Of a stretch of 19,967 nucleotides of DNA, positions 1-6,919 are shown in pieces; position 1 is the first letter of the stretch; each line of letters opens with the position of its first letter. The notes beneath the pieces are model-generated. The model was not told where the DNA came from. It saw only the letters and a list, made by a program, of their open reading frames with translations, and did no database searches. Source of the stretch: Deltaproteobacteria bacterium. GTDB lineage: Bacteria > Desulfobacterota > Desulfobacteria > Desulfobacterales > JAUVGT01. Position numbers and translations under genes: made by a program. The stretch spans positions 1 to 19,967 of the forward strand of contig JAUVGT010000027.1 of NCBI GenBank assembly GCA_030593645.1, given 5' to 3'.

Positions 1-932
1 TTAAGCAGGTTCTTGAAAAAGTAAGTCCGCTGCGTTTTCTACGATCCAGAAAGAACGCCATTCAGGGAGCTTTTACAAAGGGTTTGGTAAAAATTGTATT
101 TGAAATGGCGGATGAAGGTACAGGCGCTCTTATCGTACTCGCGGGTGAAAATAATCCTGAAGAATTTATTGATTCCGGCCATACAATAATGGCCATTCCG
201 GAACCTTTGCTGATTAAGAGTATTTTTAATAAGCATTCCCCGTTTCATGATGGTGCTGTTTTTATTGCTCATGACCGTATTGTAAAGGTCGGCGGAATAC
301 TTCCCCTGTCCAAACAGGACAATATCCCGAAGGAATATGGTACCAGGCACAGGGCCGCATTGGGACTCTCTGAGCTGAGTGATTCGCTTTGTATTGTTGT
401 TTCAGAAGAACGCTCTGAGGTGTCAACCATTCAGAATGGAAAAATTAAAATATGGTCTGAACCTGAATTTCTGGCCGCTCAGCTCAGGAAATGGCTCGGT
501 GTCCCGGATACCGCTCTTCCGATGTTTCAGGATATTTTAAAAGAAGTATTTGTGCGTAAATGGAAACCCAAGCTCAGCGCTTTTGCCATTGTACTTCTGG
601 CTTGGATTGTATTGGCAGGTCAGCAGGAAGTAACGCAGAATATTAATGCACCGATCAGACTTATTAACCAGCCGTCCGGTATGGTAGTGGATAAAGCTTC
701 AGTAAAATCGGTACACTTGAAATTGGCCGGTAAACGCAGCACTATGAACACAATGAGAGAACAGGACATTCACATTCAATTGAATCTCAGGGATATGGCC
801 GAAGGTGAACATATACTCCAGCTTACAGCGAAAAATGTGGATCTGCCGATCGGTATAAAAATAAAAAGAGTAAACCCTGATGTTGTTAAAATTTTTTTAA
901 AAGCATCCGGAAGAGACAGGATAACACATTAG
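1..932 (+). CDS. Diadenylate cyclase (DisA_N/CdaA type) fused to a YbbR-like domain, 5'-truncated
   Basis: The reading frame is open from base 3, so the start lies before the window. The product should make c-di-AMP from two ATP. The DisA_N signature residues are present: DGAVF (bases 249-263) and GTRHRAALG (339-365), the DGA and RHR motifs of diadenylate cyclases. A single hydrophobic segment follows (about 576-620, SAFAIVLLAWIVLAG). The remaining 100 or so residues look like one YbbR-like repeat, ending in the typical pattern of a 'LPIGIKIKRVNPDVV' strand. In Firmicutes the cyclase CdaA and its YbbR-type regulator CdaR are separate neighbouring genes; here the two modules share one chain, so cyclase control is probably built in. 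N-terminal membrane helices expected for CdaA are outside the window. The gene ends at a shared terminator facing the HU gene. The family call is firm; the YbbR assignment is somewhat less so. Confidence 0.88.
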   Translation, partial: KQVLEKVSPLRFLRSRKNAIQGAFTKGLVKIVFEMADEGTGALIVLAGENNPEEFIDSGHTIMAIPEPLLIKSIFNKHSPFHDGAVFIAHDRIVKVGGILPLSKQDNIPKEYGTRHRAALGLSELSDSLCIVVSEERSEVSTIQNGKIKIWSEPEFLAAQLRKWLGVPDTALPMFQDILKEVFVRKWKPKLSAFAIVLLAWIVLAGQQEVTQNINAPIRLINQPSGMVVDKASVKSVHLKLAGKRSTMNTMREQDIHIQLNLRDMAEGEHILQLTAKNVDLPIGIKIKRVNPDVVKIFLKASGRDRITH

Positions 933-974
933 CAATAATCTCAAACCCGCCACCTATCCATTTATCATAGAAAC

Positions 975-1022
975 AAAAAAGCGATCTTTTAACCGCAACA
1001 CATTAAGAGATCGCTTTTTTTT
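975..1022. terminator. Bidirectional intrinsic terminator between cyclase and HU gene
   Basis: A GCGATCT/AGATCGC stem (981-987 with 1008-1014) is flanked by an A-run (975-980) and a T-run (1015-1022). It therefore gives a hairpin plus U-tract in both directions, which suits the two convergent genes on either side. Confidence 0.85.
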
Positions 1023-1034
1023 GACTGCTTAAAT

Positions 1035-1307
1035 TTAGATAGAGTCTTTAAGCTGTTTGCCAGCTTTGAATTTTACAACATTTTTAGCCTTGATTTTAAT
1101 TGGCTCACCTGTTTGAGGATTGCGTCCTTTACGGGCTTTACGGCGGATTTTCTGGAAAGTTCCAAAACCAACCAGTGTAAGCTTGCCGTCTTTTTTCTTT
1201 AAACTTTTTGTAACATTGGTGGTGAATGAACTAAGAGCCTTACCGGCCGCAACCTTTGAGATATTTGCGTCCTTTGCCATTTTTTCAATTAATTCCGCTT
1301 TAGTCAT
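1035..1307 (-). CDS. HU-family DNA-binding protein
   Basis: This is a 90-residue protein, the standard length of HU/IHF subunits. It begins with the alpha-helical dimerisation part (MTKAELIEKMA...) and carries the HU signature around residues 46-65 (GFGTFQKIRRKARKGRNPQTG), including the RNPQTGE arm that enters the DNA minor groove. It should bind and bend DNA as a homodimer, or a heterodimer with another HU chain. The start is supported by a GGGGG Shine-Dalgarno stretch about 7 nt upstream. It is a single-gene unit with its own promoter-like sequence and a shared terminator. HU-type proteins can assist sigma-54 promoters by bending DNA, but nothing here links it to the rtc locus. Confidence 0.95.
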   Translation of the reverse strand: MTKAELIEKMAKDANISKVAAGKALSSFTTNVTKSLKKKDGKLTLVGFGTFQKIRRKARKGRNPQTGEPIKIKAKNVVKFKAGKQLKDSI

Positions 1308-1361
1308 CTGTTTCCCCCTTTAAAATTAGTGTTTAATACTCCATGCTGCTTCTAAGATGGC

Positions 1362-1388
1362 TTTATAGCAGAAAAAATCAATTGTCAA
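1362..1388 (-). promoter_or_regulatory. Candidate sigma-70 promoter of the HU gene
   Basis: On the minus strand a perfect TTGACA (1388-1383) is followed after 15 nt by TATAAA (1367-1362). The spacer is shorter than the usual 17. The site lies about 55 nt upstream of the HU start. The rest of the 1308-1521 gap shows no gene. Confidence 0.5.
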
Positions 1389-1506
1389 TAGGTAAATGCT
1401 TATTTATTGGGGTTTTGGTGATATATATTGCATTAAACACGGTCGACTATTGGGCAACAGACAGATTAAGTAAAAATTTTTAGCATAATCCCATATATAT
1501 TAATTG

Positions 1507-1524
1507 TTTTTGAGATAGGTTCTA
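1507..1524. repeat. Solitary terminal fragment of the 5006-5151 MITE family
   Basis: TTTTTGAGATAGGTTCTA is identical to the right terminal inverted repeat of the element at 5006-5151. No matching left end is visible on the left side, so this is a remnant or solo end. Its last three bases form the TAG stop of the dehydratase gene read from the minus strand. Confidence 0.7.
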
Positions 1525-2469
1525 CTCATCGGCTAAAATATTCGCAAGCACATCAGCGTCAATATTTCCACCGCTTAAAACAATTCCGATTCTGCCTCCA
1601 GGTTCAACAGCCCGGCTTAAAACCGCTGCCAGCCCCAGGGCCCCTGAAGGTTCAACCACAAGCTTCATGCGGTAAAATAAATATCGAACCGCTTCCATAA
1701 TCGATTTTTCCGTGACCGTTTTCATATCATCCACATATTTCAATACCAGGGGGAAAGTGATCTTTCCCAATGAAGGTGTACGGGTGCCGTCCGCGATGGT
1801 GGGTGGATTTTTAACCGTGTGAAGTTTTTTAGTGTGAAAGGATTTTGTCGCGTCATCTGCCAGTTCAGGCTCAATTCCGATTACGCGGCAGTCAGGGTCC
1901 ATGTTTTTACTTGCTATGGCACATCCACTTAATAGACCTCCGCCTCCGCATGGAACCAGAAGCATATCCAGTGTGTTTAGTTCTTCAAACAGCTCAAGTG
2001 CCGTGGTTCCCTGACCTGAAACAACATCTTTGTGATCGTATGGCGGAATCAGTGTGTACCCTTTTTCAGATTTCAGGTTTTCAGAAATTTCTTCACGGGT
2101 TGTTTTTTCCGGGTCATATTCAATGATGTCCGCGCCATACCCTTTGGTGGCGTTGCGTTTAATCTCGGGTGCATTTGAAGGCATTACGATTGTAGTTTTA
2201 ATTTTTAATAACCGGCCGACCAGGGCAACTGCCTGCGCGTGATTCCCGGAAGAGTGAGTGATGATACCACGGGCTTTCTGATCATCCGAAAGCCGTGACA
2301 TTGCGTTGTACGCGCCTCTGAATTTAAAGGCACCCACCCTTTGAAAGTTTTCGCATTTAAAAAAGATCTCCGCACCGGTTTTGTGATTCAGGGTTCTGGA
2401 TGTCATGACTGGAGTAATGTTGGCGTGCCCCTTTAGCTGCCTTTTCGCGGCTTTTATATTTTCGAACAT
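1522..2469 (-). CDS. PLP-dependent threonine/serine dehydratase or serine racemase family protein
   Basis: A fold-type II PLP enzyme of 315 residues without a C-terminal ACT domain, so it matches catabolic threonine dehydratase, threo-3-hydroxyaspartate dehydratase and serine racemase rather than IlvA. Visible motifs are the PLP-lysine segment GAFKFRGAYNA (Lys49), SSGNHAQA (Ser74 is the equivalent of the racemase re-face serine), the phosphate-binding GGGGLLSG loop (175-182) and SGGN (299-302). It probably removes ammonia from L-threonine or L-serine, or racemises serine; substrate cannot be told from sequence alone. It stands alone with no amino-acid pathway neighbour. Its TAG stop lies within an 18-bp stretch identical to the end of a MITE, yet the C-terminus (LANILADE) is of normal family length, so the insertion did not truncate it noticeably. 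Confidence 0.88.
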   Translation of the reverse strand: MFENIKAAKRQLKGHANITPVMTSRTLNHKTGAEIFFKCENFQRVGAFKFRGAYNAMSRLSDDQKARGIITHSSGNHAQAVALVGRLLKIKTTIVMPSNAPEIKRNATKGYGADIIEYDPEKTTREEISENLKSEKGYTLIPPYDHKDVVSGQGTTALELFEELNTLDMLLVPCGGGGLLSGCAIASKNMDPDCRVIGIEPELADDATKSFHTKKLHTVKNPPTIADGTRTPSLGKITFPLVLKYVDDMKTVTEKSIMEAVRYLFYRMKLVVEPSGALGLAAVLSRAVEPGGRIGIVLSGGNIDADVLANILADE

Positions 2470-2614
2470 AATGTTTCCTTTGTGAGCGGAGTATTTTTCA
2501 TTGTGAATAATATGATTTTTAGTTATGATGAAAGGTAACTTTTACTATAATATTAATCTTTTGTTGGACGAAGTCAATCTCTAATCAGCTTCTTAAAGTA
2601 CATTTTCAGTTTAG

Positions 2615-2634
2615 TATCACCCGGATGGGTGATA
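2615..2634. promoter_or_regulatory. Palindromic operator-like site upstream of the hydrolase
   Basis: TATCACCC-GGAT-GGGTGATA is a perfect 8-bp inverted repeat with a 4-nt centre in the 320-bp gap between two divergent genes. It could be an operator or a short hairpin. A second, weaker hairpin (CCCCG...CGGGG, 2744-2767) sits just before the hydrolase ribosome-binding site. Nothing else is recognised in 2470-2789. Confidence 0.4.
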
Positions 2635-2789
2635 TAAGTACAAAAAAACGGTATATATTACATGGGTATCAGGAAAAAATACTGACATTGAAATCAAAAA
2701 CGATAGAAGCGATTAATAAATTTTTTTTTCGCGGGCCCTAAGTCCCCGGAAGTGTATTTTATCGGGGTCAGGATGAATAGAAAGGTAAT

Positions 2790-3680
2790 ATGATCTATAA
2801 GGATATAATGATTCAGGGATTGTCAGGCGCAGGAATCTTTATCGTGCTTTGTTTTGTGTTATCCTGGGCCGGCGCCAGAATATGGTGTCTGCCGAAAAGA
2901 AAACCTCATAATAAAGTGCCCGGTGATTTTGGAATGGAAAATGAAAGTGTTACTTTCAGCAGTCATAACAACACCGGAATCAAAGGGTGGTTTATCCCAG
3001 CGCAAACCGGATTAAAAATATCTCCGGTCATTATCCTGGCACACGGGTGGTCGCACAACGCGTCAAAGCTGCTCCCAATTGCGGCCCAGCTGAATTCGAC
3101 AGGCTTTTCCGTTCTTTTATATGACGCCCGGGGACATGGAATCAGTGAAGGTGATGGACCGGTCACAATTTTTAAAATCACACAGGATGTTGTTGCTGCT
3201 GTTGATTATCTGGAAACACGTCCAGATATAAACACAGAAAGAATTGGTGTGTTAGGGCATTCAATTGGGGGATCAGCGGCAATACTCGCGGCTTCATCTG
3301 ATTCACGGATCCAGTCTATTGTAAGCTGTTCGGGGTTTGCCGATCCGACTCAACTAACCCGTGAAACAATCAAAAAACTGCATATACCGATATTTCCTTT
3401 TTATTATTTTTTTATCTTTTTTATCAAAAAATGGATCGGCACATCAGTTGAACACATTATTCCCTGGAAGGTTATACACAAGGTTAAGGCTCCACTATTG
3501 CTGGTTCATGGAGATTCAGACGGGTATATTAAACCTGTCAACCTGGATATACTGTATGAGCGATCCAATAAAGAAAATACTAAAAAAGTACTAATCCCGG
3601 GCGCGCATCATTCAGACCTGATTGAAGACCGGTTTGTTATTAAAACAGTGATCGATTTTTTTATTGGTTCTTTACTTTAA
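2790..3680 (+). CDS. Membrane-anchored alpha/beta-hydrolase (serine esterase/peptidase-like)
   Basis: A 296-residue protein with one N-terminal hydrophobic helix (residues 8-28) without an obvious cleavage site, so it is probably anchored with the catalytic domain on one face of the inner membrane. The alpha/beta-hydrolase core follows: oxyanion-type HGWSHN (85-90), YDARGHG (111-117), nucleophile elbow GHSIGG with Ser158, an acid GDSDGYI (Asp244) and a histidine at GAHHSD (273-274). A hydrophobic aromatic stretch at 198-213 could be a lid or a membrane-contacting loop. The layout resembles YqkD/FrsA-like and BEM46-like hydrolases; the substrate is unknown. An AAAGG ribosome-binding site lies 4 nt before the ATG. 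It converges on the reductive-dehalogenase-like gene with a 34-bp gap. Confidence 0.82.
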   Translation: MIYKDIMIQGLSGAGIFIVLCFVLSWAGARIWCLPKRKPHNKVPGDFGMENESVTFSSHNNTGIKGWFIPAQTGLKISPVIILAHGWSHNASKLLPIAAQLNSTGFSVLLYDARGHGISEGDGPVTIFKITQDVVAAVDYLETRPDINTERIGVLGHSIGGSAAILAASSDSRIQSIVSCSGFADPTQLTRETIKKLHIPIFPFYYFFIFFIKKWIGTSVEHIIPWKVIHKVKAPLLLVHGDSDGYIKPVNLDILYERSNKENTKKVLIPGAHHSDLIEDRFVIKTVIDFFIGSLL

Positions 3681-3714
3681 TCAAAACGTATCAATAGAGG
3701 TTCACTATGACCGA

Positions 3715-4893
3715 TCAGGGCAGTTCCCAAAAGTTTTTTCGACTGGCATGGATCGGTTTTCCATATCTTAAGACGTCATCCATCCACACAATCAGTCGAT
3801 TAAATAATGGAAATTTCCTGATAAAATAGCGAACAGTATTATGTAAGTAACCGGCAGGTTTGTTAAACGGACAAACCATGACACAGTTGTTGCAGTCGAG
3901 CCAGTTTTTTACCCAGAACATAAAGCATTTTTCCGGGTTGATATACCATTTTAATATACCCGAATGATTGCTTGCTGACGGGCCTTTCGTTGCAGGTTCA
4001 TCTGATGAAATGGCTTGTGAAGGACAGTGTTGTGCGCATTTTTTACAGGTTCGGCAGAACTCTCTGACACCAAAGGGGCGAAAGTCATCATGCGCCAGGG
4101 GGAGGTCCGTAAACACTTTACAGATCCGTACCCTTGGACCGTACTTTTCTGTAATTAAAAGGCCCATGCGTCCCAACTCTCCCAGCCCTGCAGCCATAGC
4201 AAGCGGAATGGACAGGGCTGTGTCATTGCCTGACGGGATGGCTCGGTAGCCAAGTCCCCGGATAAATGTGGCAACCAGGTTTGCCAATACCGCCTGTGTT
4301 GAATATCCAAGGCCGGTAGCAGCGCCGGAAATACCGTCCGGAGAATAACGGCATGTGTCATAGTCCATCTCAACGACCATTACTACAGCGTTTGTAACTC
4401 CTTCGGGTAAATCGATCGGACGGTGTTCTGTATCGATCAGGTCGTATTCCCGTGAGTAAATGAGGTTCGGGTGAGCATGGCAGACACCCACAAGATCGGC
4501 GCCCAGAAATCGTGCTGCCTTTTTAACTATCTGTGAATTGGTTTCAGGGGAATTGGATACGGGTCCATCTGTATCAATAAATTTTTTTACTTTTTCTGAA
4601 ATATGTGTCCATGAATACAGGCCGTGATTTGACTTCATATTACCAAAGGCAAATCCATATTCAATATTCCAGGAAGCATTTCGTAGCGCGTAATCAAGTT
4701 TGCGGAATCCATACTTATCCTGATATTTGACCTGACCGTAAAGTTTGTTTCCGTGGGGAATGAATTCTGTGTCCCATGTCCTTCGCTTGAACATTTCATT
4801 TTTCTGATCAAACCGATAGTCTGGTACTTCCAGCGGGAAATAACGATTATCTTCTGCACTATGATTTTCCTGACTGTTTTGTCGGTTTTCCAT
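3715..4893 (-). CDS. Reductive-dehalogenase-like corrinoid/iron-sulfur protein, cytoplasmic
   Basis: A protein of 392 residues with the C-terminal two-cluster pattern of the RdhA family: C280-x2-C283-x2-C286-x3-C290P, then C323 and C334-x2-C337-x3-C341P, giving two [4Fe-4S] clusters. The segment at 220-262 (SGNDTALSIPLAMAAGLGEL and following GRMGLLITEKYGPRVR) is the characteristic RdhA core that packs on the cobamide, and it distinguishes the protein from QueG. There is no twin-arginine signal, no transmembrane helix and no adjacent RdhB anchor gene. It is thus of the cytoplasmic, non-respiratory sort. Whether it dehalogenates anything is not shown. A CAGGAG ribosome-binding site precedes the ATG. 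A perfect 34-bp palindrome sits 17 bp upstream, implying tight control by a dimeric regulator encoded elsewhere. Confidence 0.82.
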   Translation of the reverse strand: MENRQNSQENHSAEDNRYFPLEVPDYRFDQKNEMFKRRTWDTEFIPHGNKLYGQVKYQDKYGFRKLDYALRNASWNIEYGFAFGNMKSNHGLYSWTHISEKVKKFIDTDGPVSNSPETNSQIVKKAARFLGADLVGVCHAHPNLIYSREYDLIDTEHRPIDLPEGVTNAVVMVVEMDYDTCRYSPDGISGAATGLGYSTQAVLANLVATFIRGLGYRAIPSGNDTALSIPLAMAAGLGELGRMGLLITEKYGPRVRICKVFTDLPLAHDDFRPFGVREFCRTCKKCAQHCPSQAISSDEPATKGPSASNHSGILKWYINPEKCFMFWVKNWLDCNNCVMVCPFNKPAGYLHNTVRYFIRKFPLFNRLIVWMDDVLRYGKPIHASRKNFWELP

Positions 4894-4909
4894 GCGGGAC
4901 TCCTGAGGG

Positions 4910-4943
4910 TGTAATTTGTATATACTTGTATATACAAATTACA
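4910..4943. promoter_or_regulatory. Perfect 34-bp palindromic operator before the dehalogenase-like gene
   Basis: Two 16-bp arms (TGTAATTTGTATATAC and its exact complement GTATATACAAATTACA) are separated by TT. It also contains a direct 10-bp repeat TTGTATATAC. The TTGTATATACAA core resembles operators of GntR-like dimeric repressors, an inference only. The position just ahead of the ribosome-binding site of the 4893 start suits repression of that gene. Confidence 0.7.
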
Positions 4944-5005
4944 GAACTGTTTGTCAAGGGGGAAAAATGATCTGAGGAAATGAGTATTTGCTGCAATTCA
5001 GTATT

Positions 5006-5151
5006 TAGAACCTATCTCAAAAATATAGATTAGAGTTGAGGGCAAGGCACAGGTCAGTTAAAAAGCGGAGCATACACGTAGTATGTGAGTATTTTTCACT
5101 GACCTGTAACGCAGCCATCGAGCCTAAGATGTATTTTTGAGATAGGTTCTA
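5006..5151. mobile_element. MITE-like element with 20-bp perfect terminal inverted repeats
   Basis: The 146-bp element begins with TAGAACCTATCTCAAAAATA (5006-5025) and ends with the exact complement (5132-5151). It has no coding capacity. The interior is itself nearly palindromic: CAGGTCAGT pairs with ACTGACCTG, and CATAC...GTATG lies at the centre, so transcripts would fold into one long hairpin. TA at both ends would fit a TA target duplication. The right end provides the TAG stop of the amidohydrolase gene. A second end of the same family is at 1507-1524. No transposase is present in the window. Confidence 0.78.
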
Positions 5152-6729
5152 CTTTTGATATACAATTTCGCCCTGAACAATAGTCATTTCAGTTTCTACT
5201 GACGTCCAGAGTTCAGGAGAAAGTTCAAACAGGTTTTGGCTGAAGACTGTCATATCGGCCCGTTTACCGGGTGCAATAGTGCCCAGGATATCGGACCTGC
5301 CGGAGGATATGTAGGGCTGAAGCGTGTATGGCGGAATACTTTCCGCGAGTGTGAGGTTTTGTTCAGGGAACCATCCCCCCGTTGGTTCTCCTTCAGGGTT
5401 TTTTCTTATAACCGCGGCCTGGAGACCCAGAACAGGATCGTTTGGTTCAACAGGTGCATCCGATCCAAACTGCAGGGGGATACCGGTCTCAAGCAGTGAT
5501 TTCCAGGCATAGGCGTATCTGCAGCGATCAGTTCCCAATAATTTAGTCGCGATGGGTATGTCTGTGGGAACAAAAACGGGTTGGACCGATGCAACCACAC
5601 CCAAATTGTGAAACAGATCCAGGTCTTTTGGCCGGTACAGCTGAACATGTTCAATACGGTCCGGTCTCTTGCCGGGGAGTTCATCTCTGGCAGAGGATAT
5701 CGCATTTAACGCATTTGTTAGCGCTTTATCACCAATTGCGTGAATGGCCACGTTCCATCCTTCATGATATGCCAGCCGTACATTATCCAGAAGTTCTTCA
5801 GGTGACAGGAAAGGTAAGCCGGTATAACCGGGCTCATCCTCATAAGGATCATGCAAAAGAGCGGTGCGTGAGCCAAGGGCACCATCCGCAAACATTTTTG
5901 CGTGGCCGGTCCAAAGGTATTCACTACCGCCACCGGGTTTAATATTTCGCTCTCCGGCCGTTTTAAGTTCATCCGGCGGTAATGTGTGGTATATTCGAAT
6001 CTTGAGTTTCTCTTCTTTTTCCAGAGAACGAAATGCTTCCCATTCATCAAGGGATTCCATCGTATTTACACCGGTCAATCCCATGCGAAATGCCTCTTTT
6101 TGGGCAAACATGGCTGCCTGTTTTCTCTCTTCAAGACTGGTTGAAGGAACATGGTCGTCGATCAGGTATTTTGCTTCACGGATGATTCCTGTGGGTTTCC
6201 CGGATACCGGGTTTTTATCAATTTTGCCGCCCGGCGGATCCGGTGTTTCTGCGGTGATACCGGCAATTTCCAGTGCCATAGTATTGACCCAAATGGAATG
6301 TGTACAGACCCGGGCCATCATTACCGGATTTTCAGGGGCGATTTTGTCAAGATCTTCTCTGTTTGGTTCACGGTTTTCATCCCAAAGGTTCTGGTTCCAG
6401 TTGCGGCCGATGATCCATTCCCCTCTTTTTCTGGACGATACAGTTTCTTTGATTTTTTTCAGACAGGCATCAATGGATGATAAATTTCTAAGGTCGATAT
6501 TTTGAAGTGAAAAACCGAAACTGATAAAATGACAGTGTGAATCCACAAAACCCGGAGTGATTAAACGCCCGGGTAAATCGATTTCAATACTTCCAGGGTT
6601 TGATGCACGTTTAACATCTTTGTTGCTTCCGATTGCCTGGATTAAACCGTTACGGACAGCAACAGCTTCAGCCCACGGGAGTTTTGCGTCACCTGTAAAA
6701 ATGTGTGATGAGTAAATTGTAAGATCCAT
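5149..6729 (-). CDS. YtcJ-like metal-dependent amidohydrolase (amidohydrolase family 3)
   Basis: A protein of 526 residues with the amidohydrolase layout: a short N-terminal beta domain (MDLTIYSSHIFTGD), the metal-binding GFVDSHCHF motif near residues 60-68, VCTHSIWVN, AIHAIGDKA, HVQLYRP, and FGSDAPVEPNDP carrying the late catalytic Asp. The C-terminal beta domain returns with PGKRADMTVFSQN. Members hydrolyse amide or related bonds in varied small molecules; the substrate is not predictable here. The ATG at 6729 is preferred over an in-frame ATG at 6762 because AAGGAA lies a proper distance before it, while the longer form has none. The TAG stop is in the terminal repeat of the adjacent MITE. 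Confidence 0.88.
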   Translation of the reverse strand: MDLTIYSSHIFTGDAKLPWAEAVAVRNGLIQAIGSNKDVKRASNPGSIEIDLPGRLITPGFVDSHCHFISFGFSLQNIDLRNLSSIDACLKKIKETVSSRKRGEWIIGRNWNQNLWDENREPNREDLDKIAPENPVMMARVCTHSIWVNTMALEIAGITAETPDPPGGKIDKNPVSGKPTGIIREAKYLIDDHVPSTSLEERKQAAMFAQKEAFRMGLTGVNTMESLDEWEAFRSLEKEEKLKIRIYHTLPPDELKTAGERNIKPGGGSEYLWTGHAKMFADGALGSRTALLHDPYEDEPGYTGLPFLSPEELLDNVRLAYHEGWNVAIHAIGDKALTNALNAISSARDELPGKRPDRIEHVQLYRPKDLDLFHNLGVVASVQPVFVPTDIPIATKLLGTDRCRYAYAWKSLLETGIPLQFGSDAPVEPNDPVLGLQAAVIRKNPEGEPTGGWFPEQNLTLAESIPPYTLQPYISSGRSDILGTIAPGKRADMTVFSQNLFELSPELWTSVETEMTIVQGEIVYQK

Positions 6730-6839
6730 TTTTATTCCTTCCCAAAGTTGATGGTATCGCATAAGCTATAGACACATTTTAATAATAGAGCAAGTATTTT
6801 CATATGAATGAATTGCTGGGTATACAGGCTATTACTGGA

Positions 6840-6866
6840 TTGTTTCCAATAAAAATGGTATATAAT
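6840..6866 (+). promoter_or_regulatory. Candidate promoter of the CCA-adding enzyme gene
   Basis: A perfect TATAAT (6861-6866) lies about 54 bp before the ATG, with TTGTTT (6840-6845) 15 nt upstream. The spacer is short and the -35 is weak, so this is tentative. Confidence 0.35.
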
Positions 6867-6919
6867 CTTGTTAGAAGTTATGATCTATTGAAATAAAATA
6901 AAGGCGTGTCATTAGAAAA

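Noticed and set aside
3715..4893. Epoxyqueuosine reductase QueG
   Set aside because: The core segment (GLGELGRMGLLITEKYGPRV) and cysteine layout fit the RdhA family rather than the QueG consensus.
5864..6505. A 213-residue open frame antisense to the amidohydrolase
   Set aside because: It lies wholly inside a well-supported gene on the other strand and its translation shows no domain-like pattern.
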